This document shows positions 58,195 to 64,000 of a stretch of 64,000 bases of DNA, piece after piece. Origin of the DNA: Poa pratensis. Lineage: Eukaryota > Streptophyta > Magnoliopsida > Poales > Poaceae. A program made the position numbers and the translations under genes. The DNA is taken from assembly GCA_947311845.1 (NCBI GenBank), contig CAMZMU010000040.1, positions 60,633,901 to 60,697,900 of the forward strand. Reading direction: 5' to 3'. The stretch's first letter is position 1, and the number at the start of each line of letters is the position of its first letter. The notes under the pieces are model-generated. The model was not told the DNA's origin. It saw nothing but the letters and a program-made list of their open reading frames with translations, and ran no database searches.

Positions 58195-58212
58195 TCCCCG
58201 GCAACGGCGCCA
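58195..58212 (-). other. Primer-binding site (tRNA-Asp type)
   Basis: On the minus strand the sequence tggcgccgttgccgggga lies 11 bp after the end of the 5' LTR. It is the complement of the 3' end of plant tRNA-Asp, used by many Triticeae LTR elements (established knowledge). Confidence 0.85.
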
Positions 58213-58223
58213 GAAAAAGAGCT

Positions 58224-59727
58224 TGATTGCGTGGATCACACGTTCGTTGGGAGACCCCAAGAGGAAGGTATGAAGCAGTGTAGCAGCAGTTTCCCTCAGT
58301 ATGAAACCAAGGTTTAATCGAACCAGTAGGAGCAAGAAATCACTTCTGAAGGTTGTTGGTGGCGCGCTGACGTGGAATCTGCACACAACACAATCAAACT
58401 ACTTTGCCCCAACGAAACAGTGAGGTTGTCAATCTCACCGGCTTGCTGAAAACAAAGGATTAAACGTATGGTGTGGAAAACAGTAGTAAATTGCAGAGAA
58501 TGAAAAGGAACAATGTTTGCAGTTGGTTGTATTATCAGTGTAAAAGAATGGACCGGGGTCCACAGTTCACTAGTGGTGTCTCTCCATAAAAGATAACTAA
58601 CATGCTGGGTGAACAAATTACAGCTGGGCAATTGACAAAATATTGAGCGCATGACAATGCATATATATGACATGATGATTACTATGATATTCATGTGGGC
58701 ATTACGACAAAATACATAGACCGTTATCCAACAGCGTCTATGACTAATAATCCACCAGGTTGTCATCCGAGTTCCCCGTTGGTATTAAGTTGCAAGCAAC
58801 GGATAATTGCATTAAGTAATGTGCGTAATGTAAACAAATGCATTAGACCTAACGGCGCACCCTTAAGCTAAGCATCGGTTATTTTATCCCTAGTGGCAAC
58901 AGCACATCCACAATCTTAGAAGTTATTGTCACTCTCCCAGATTACCGGAGGCATGAACCCACTATCTAGCATAAATACTCACTCTTGGAGTTACAAGCAT
59001 CTACTTGGCCAAAGCATCTACTAGTAACGGAAAGCATGCAAGATCATAAATAACATATAAGATAGATTGATAATCAACTTGACATAGTATTCAATATTCA
59101 TCGGATCCCAGCAAACACAACATGTAGCATTACAATAAGATGATCTTGATCATGATAGGCAGCTCACAAGATCTAAACATGATAGCATAAAGTGGAGAGA
59201 CAACCATCTAGCTACTGCCATGGACCCGTAGTCCAAGGATGAACTACTCACGCATCACTCCGGAGGCAGGCATGGTGATGTAGAGCCCTCCGGTGATGAT
59301 TCCCCTCTCCGGCAGGTGCCGGGAAGAGCTTCTGAACCCTCCCAGCTAGGGTTGACGGCGGCGGCGTCTCTGGAACTTTTCGTGGATAATGGCTCGGGTA
59401 TTTAGGGTTTTCGCGTCGGGAGGAATAAATAGGCGAAAGGGCGGCGACTGGAGACGCACGTGGGCCCCACACCACCCCACGGCGCGGCCCCATGGTGTGG
59501 CTGCCTCGTGGCTCCCCTCCGTCTCTCCTTTGGACTCTGTGTACGTGTTGGAAAAATAAGGTTCTGTCCAAGTTTCGTCCAATTCCGAGAATATTTCCAG
59601 ACTAGCTTTTCTGGAATACAAAAACAGCAGAAAACATGAACTGGCACTGTGGCATCTTGTTAATAGGTTAGTCCCAGAAAATGCATAAAAATGCTTTGAA
59701 GTGTATATAAAACACGTAACAATTGAT
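58224..59727 (-). mobile_element. 5' LTR of the minus-strand retrotransposon, cut by a Ty3 insertion
   Basis: Matches the reassembled 3' LTR (53956-54596, 47219-47684, 49409-49898) without the hAT and solo-LTR interruptions, so it shows both empty sites. The LTR end caatca is at 58224. The LTR start is missing about 40 bp because the next element inserted at 59728 (after acaattgat). Confidence 0.9.
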
Positions 59728-62700
59728 TGTAACAGCCCGAAATTTGTGAACCTAAAAATGTGGATAAAATTTTCACTTTTGCCTTTTCATTCTTGCATCA
59801 TGGCATCCAAATTAAATTGCTAAGCTTGAAACAATTAATTTGGCACAAATTAAAACAAACGACAAAAATGGCTTCAAATCATTTCAAATGTTTTGGGAAA
59901 GTTTGTGACAAATAAAAATTACTTGGAGCTCTCATATTTGTCCAGGAAGTTCCAAAGAGTCCAAATATAATTTTGACAAACTATTTTGATTTGCAAAATA
60001 AAATAAAGGGAGAGAAACTCAGATTGCCCGTGAGCCATTCCTATTTTATTTACCTATCAAATGATTTTCAAATATTCTGGAAAAAATTAGGGGAGCTCCA
60101 TATTAATATAAAGAGGCTACCCAAAAATTTACATAAATTTTGGAGGTGTTTAACTGCCTCAATTAAATCAAATACAGCTGCTGGAATTATATCCAGTGCT
60201 AAAAAGGACCTACTCGTGATGGTTTTAGAATTGGCAGGGGGTTCTTTGTAAAATCTTCATCTTCTCTCTCCTCCCGCCATTTCCGCGCCGCCGTGTCGCT
60301 CCCGTGCGACGCCGCACCGCCCAGGCCCCCCCCACGACGCCGCACCGGACCCCCTCCTCTCCGTTCGTCTGCGAAGGAGTTAAGAAGAGCACCACACCCT
60401 CTGCTCCCCTCACTCACCTGTCGCCCCTCTCTCCCCTTTTCCTTCTCGCTCTGCCATGGACGAAGCGTAGCCGAGCTCGCCGTCGCTGCCGCCGTTGATT
60501 GGAGCATCCCGGAGCAGATCGAAGGCCGCCACCAGCACCGCCGCGTCCTGTTCTCCTTCCCCGCGCAAGGAATCGAAGAGGGGAGCCCGAAGTAGCCCGC
60601 ACGAACCCGTCTTCTCCAACCACGGCCGCCGCGTTCCGAACAAGCTCACCGCCGTCTCCGACCTCCTCCGACCTCTCCGAGCATCCGCACGCGTCGAGGG
60701 TGAGCTGGCGGACCTTCCTGTGCCTTCCTTTCGTTCTAGCGTGTTCCGTAGCCTCGGTTTGTTGGAGCTCGCCGCCGGCCGCCGCGGTTGCTTGTCGCCG
60801 ACGAGGCTCCGGTGACTTTTAGCTAGCGGCGCCGCCACCATCGCGTAGCCCTCCGCGAATAGAGCCCGTAGACACCACTCGCGCGTGTGCGCGGGCACAG
60901 AATCCTCGCCGCCGTGCGCGCCCCGCGCCTTCGCCGGCGAACAGCGGCCTCGCCGCAGTAACACGTGGCCATGGGCCCACGCGCTGGTGTGGCTGCCACC
61001 GTGGCCTTGGGCCCACAGGTCAGTGGCTGGGTGTAGCCAGCCACGCTGTGAAAAACGTTCGGCTAGGTTCTCTGAAAAGGAAATAAAAGGCAGAAAGTTG
61101 AATAAAACTTATAAATTACATAACTATTTAAATACTCGTCCAAATATTACAAATAATATATCAAAATGTTCAGGGGAAATAACTTTACATGTTAGCATCA
61201 TTTGCTTGTTCAACTAAATTAATTTATTTGCTGTTTTATTAAAATAACTAAAATGGCAGAAAAGAAATACTTATTGGAAAATCCATATCTTTAAAAATAA
61301 TGGTCCAAAAATTAAGTTTAAACTATCAAAATGTTCAGCACTTAATCTACTTCAAGTTTTACCACTTCACCAAGCCTAGATAATTAGTTTTGATGCTGTT
61401 TCAAATAAATTAGTAAAATGGCAGCACTTAATTAAATATTGAAAATGCAATAACTTTTAAATGGCTTATCAGAAAAATGAGTTTAATACATCAAAATGCT
61501 CAGAATATTATGAACTAACCAATAACATCATTTGCATGCATATTTGAGCACAATTAATGTACTGCACTTTTTAGAAGTTAGAGAAAACACTAAGATAATT
61601 ATGGGGTTAATTGTTCTGGTTTATAGAAAATATTCCTTGCACCCCATTTAACTTGTTAGTTAATTTCAGTGCACTAAAATGTCATGCCATCATGTGGTTG
61701 TGCATTGCACTTGCTATGCATGAGTGATTATTGATTGTGTTCTTTCCGATGTTTTTATACATCGATAGATCAAGCAGTCGGGGTTCCACCGCAATACCCT
61801 GACGAACCGTATTACCAGCCCGCTAAACAAGGCAAGCGTAATCCCCCCTCTGAGCATGTCTCCCCCTATATTTCCGCAATTATTTTCCCCACTATAATAT
61901 TGCATTCGGTTCCAAATGTCTTTTGCTTGGATTAGAGTATCCTACTAGTTGCATTAGAAATCTGTTGCCATTACATGTATCCTTCCTAAATATCCATAGG
62001 ATTGAAGTGTTGGCCCGAGATAGTTATACTTGCTATGTATATGCTTAGCCATGCTTAGTTTAAATGCTTAGATGTCCGGTGGATGTTACAATGTTGGAAC
62101 AGTGGATGGAATGGCCGGATGTGATGGAAAATGTGGTGAGGGATAATAAATTGCTAAAGGCGGGGATGAGAGGCCACAGGGAATGTGGTGGGTTGTCTCG
62201 TTCTCGTCGCCTAAGTGCGAGTTCTCCCCTTCGAACCAAGACCGAGCGTGCTACCATGCGTGGGGCCTATGTATTCGCAGTGCAGGAAGCCTCATAGACT
62301 AAATAACTCGGGCGGGGCTAGCCAGGGTCCTCTAGTTCGGGCTTCCATTTGCGCGTGCGTGATGATGGTGGGATGAACTGAGATGAGGATTGTGGTATTA
62401 GGAAAATGAGTGGCCGTGGGGCGGGGTGATGATCCTGGCAGTCCTACCGCCACTGATGATCCTGGAAAGTCCTTAACGAGGGAGAAGTCGACACCGCTCC
62501 CACCCAGCCGGCTTTCCAAGGAAGAGAGCTAATGTTCAGGCAATGGGCCGGACGGTACGCGTGGCAAACAATGTACACCCCTGCAGGGTAAATCTTTTCG
62601 AAAAGCCGTGTCCACGGTTAAGGACGACTTGGTGACGGATTCAGGGACCATAGAATAACTTTAACGGAATGATTAAAAACTGAGTACTAAAGGTACTACC

Positions 62701-63370
62701 AAGATTGGGAAGGTTGACTTCCTCGAGGGTGATTCGGGGAGGTGCCTTTGTAGACTGGTGGAGTGATTAATGGTGGTTGCTGATGAAGATGATCAAAAGA
62801 AAGAGTTTACTTCTTACCCCCTTTCGAAAATATTCTGATTAGTCGATGCCAGATGTCTTTTATAAAGAAAACCAGCTTTATGCAAAACACCCATAAAACC
62901 TTTGAAAGCCAATCATCGAGCATATATTAGCTCTTAATCTTGCGAGTTCGTCGAACTCAACGTTGCTTATTTGATTTCAGTGGAGGACTTCACCGACACC
63001 GAAGGTGGGTTCTATGTGGACGTCGACGGGTAGTCTGGGGTTCCCAGGTGGCAGCTTGGGACATTCCCGGAACAGCTGGCGCTGGAATGTTATCTATAGG
63101 CCTCTTAGGCCATATTTTGGTTCTTGTTGTTTAGCACAACGCCCTTCGCTTCCGCATGTTGTACTGTTGGGTCTGTGACCCCTGGTTGTAATATTTGCTA
63201 TCTTTCTCTATTATAAGAGTTGAACTATAATGCTTTGAGTCGTAGAGTCTGTAATGTGCCAGTTGTTCCACAAGTCTTGATCTCTCTATTATGCTTTGAT
63301 AGTGTGTCTGTTGGTATTGGATAACCGGGGACATAGTATCACTGTATAGCAGTCGGGTCAGGGCGCCACA
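59728..63370 (+). mobile_element. 5' LTR of a second Ty3/gypsy (Tekay/Del-like) element
   Basis: The 3.64-kb LTR starts tgtaacagcccg and ends ggcgccaca. An initiator-Met primer-binding site follows four bases later. A GC-rich block (60240-61050) has open frames in all directions without a domain. It shares with the left LTR the short stretch ggaatcgaagaggg next to gagcccg, as well as ctgcagggta near 62580. The LTR is inserted into the 5' LTR of the minus-strand retrotransposon. Confidence 0.9.
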
Positions 63371-64000
63371 AGTTTGGTATCAGAGCAGTACTGCCTGTAG
63401 GAAACCCTTCTACTGGTCGATGTTGAGTCTAGTGTTTATGAAAATATTTTTAAACTAAAAATGAGTTGTGAAAACCATCTTAGGATTCTTTTTACTCCTT
63501 ATCTGGTTACCCTCTAATCTCGGAGCAATCTTACCCCAATTTGATTTAAAGGTTTTACTCCTCATCTGTTACTTCAAAATGATTAGAAACGGGGTTGGGT
63601 TCGACCTATAGTGTTATGTGTCACGTTGCTCCCGCTGCGTCGTAATCCCAAATCAACTCAGATGTTTCTACTGAATCCAATCATTTGATCCTTTCTTCGG
63701 GTTCTAACCCAAGGACTTGAACATTAGGACCCGAATTGTGCCAACTAGCGTGTGTTGAATCAGATGGTTCCTTAACCATTGCATCTCCCGCTAGTAGCAC
63801 ATGAAGCTGACCTTTAACCCAAGTCCTTTATGTGATCTGTGTGGTAAATGGTTGAACCTTAATTTCCCACACCTCGGATGGCTATGTAACGTTAACTCTG
63901 CCATAGCTGGAGATTCTGTCTTGGAATCATCTGGGTTATGAACCGAATTCTCTTAACGAATCCCCTATCTATGTTCATGACTCTGCTGCATCTCTCCTTT
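63371..64000 (+). mobile_element. Start of the internal region of the second Ty3/gypsy element
   Basis: The tract tggtatcagagc (63375-63386) is the initiator-Met tRNA primer-binding site. Beyond it about 600 bp of leader contains no gag start that I can recognise. The coding part lies outside the window. Confidence 0.85.

Larger units (their letters stand above)
54597..58223 (-). mobile_element. Internal region of a non-autonomous Ty3/gypsy-like retrotransposon
   Basis: Bounded by the 3' LTR (54596) and 5' LTR (58224), minus orientation. The primer-binding site (58195-58212, minus strand tggcgccgttgccgggga) matches the 3' end of tRNA-Asp. Only decayed gag and a protease-like piece are found (57399-58032). 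About 2.8 kb toward the 3' LTR shows no reverse transcriptase or integrase. The plus-strand frame 55551-55808 lies in this untranslated part and I do not consider it a gene. The element must have depended on enzymes from a relative. Confidence 0.85.

Noticed and set aside
60293..60964. Overlapping frames of 100-180 codons on both strands in the right LTR
   Set aside because: GC-rich LTR sequence with no domain, the same situation as the left LTR.
1..63370. The two Ty3 LTRs at the window ends as the two LTRs of one giant element
   Set aside because: The left one is a 3' LTR preceded by a polypurine tract, the right one a 5' LTR followed by a primer-binding site, and their starts differ clearly. 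They belong to separate elements.

Overview
The window looks like intergenic DNA from a large, repeat-rich grass genome, most likely a Triticeae species (wheat, goat-grass or barley relatives). The reasons are many Stowaway-type MITEs beginning CTCCCTCCGT, nested Ty3/gypsy LTR retrotransposons, L1-like LINEs, hAT, CACTA, Helitron and Mutator-like elements, and plant genes of the GT47, LRR-RLK XII and F-box/DUF295 families. The species assignment is inference from sequence style only. Plant genes are few and mostly broken. The one intact plant gene is a GT47 glycosyltransferase (19555-21144, minus). The one intact transposon gene is a hAT transposase (44375-46969, plus).

Left part (1-22223). 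The window opens in the 3' end of a Ty3/gypsy element and its 3' LTR (850-6208), which abuts a Ty1/copia integrase fragment (6209-6842). A tandem duplication follows. Unit A (6843-10047) carries a GT47 gene broken by a 2-bp deletion. Unit B (about 13176-22223) carries the intact copy. Unit B was expanded by an ORF1-only LINE-like insertion (13365-15715) and a 3.5-kb composite insertion with hAT-like edges (about 15824-19358). Between the units lie a CACTA terminus, a Helitron 3' terminus with a minisatellite, and a gene fragment. Identity between the units changes abruptly inside the gene, which suggests gene conversion.

Middle part (22224-43764). AT-rich intergenic DNA contains several MITEs and a 257-bp tandem repeat. 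A Pack-MULE-like element (28926-29969) has 170-bp TIRs and a 9-bp target duplication, and carries a class-A4 heat-shock-factor fragment. A heavily mutated LRR receptor kinase pseudogene follows (30978-34433), then a once-frameshifted F-box/DUF295 gene on the opposite strand (35217-36343). A 5'-truncated LINE (37423-42767) is framed by a 15-bp target duplication and itself hosts a 166-bp hAT MITE.

Right part (43765-64000). Two nearly identical 3.45-kb hAT elements face each other. One is intact and one is broken. Their 8-bp target duplications are swapped between the copies, so the 3.3-kb segment between them was evidently inverted by recombination between the two hATs. Undoing the inversion restores the 3' LTR of a minus-strand, gag-only Ty3/gypsy-like retrotransposon. 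Its interior is 54597-58223 and its 5' LTR (58224-59727) is cut by a further Ty3/gypsy insertion (LTR 59728-63370, PBS 63375-63386). The inverted segment also holds a perfect solo LTR (47685-49408) and a piece of an older related LTR.
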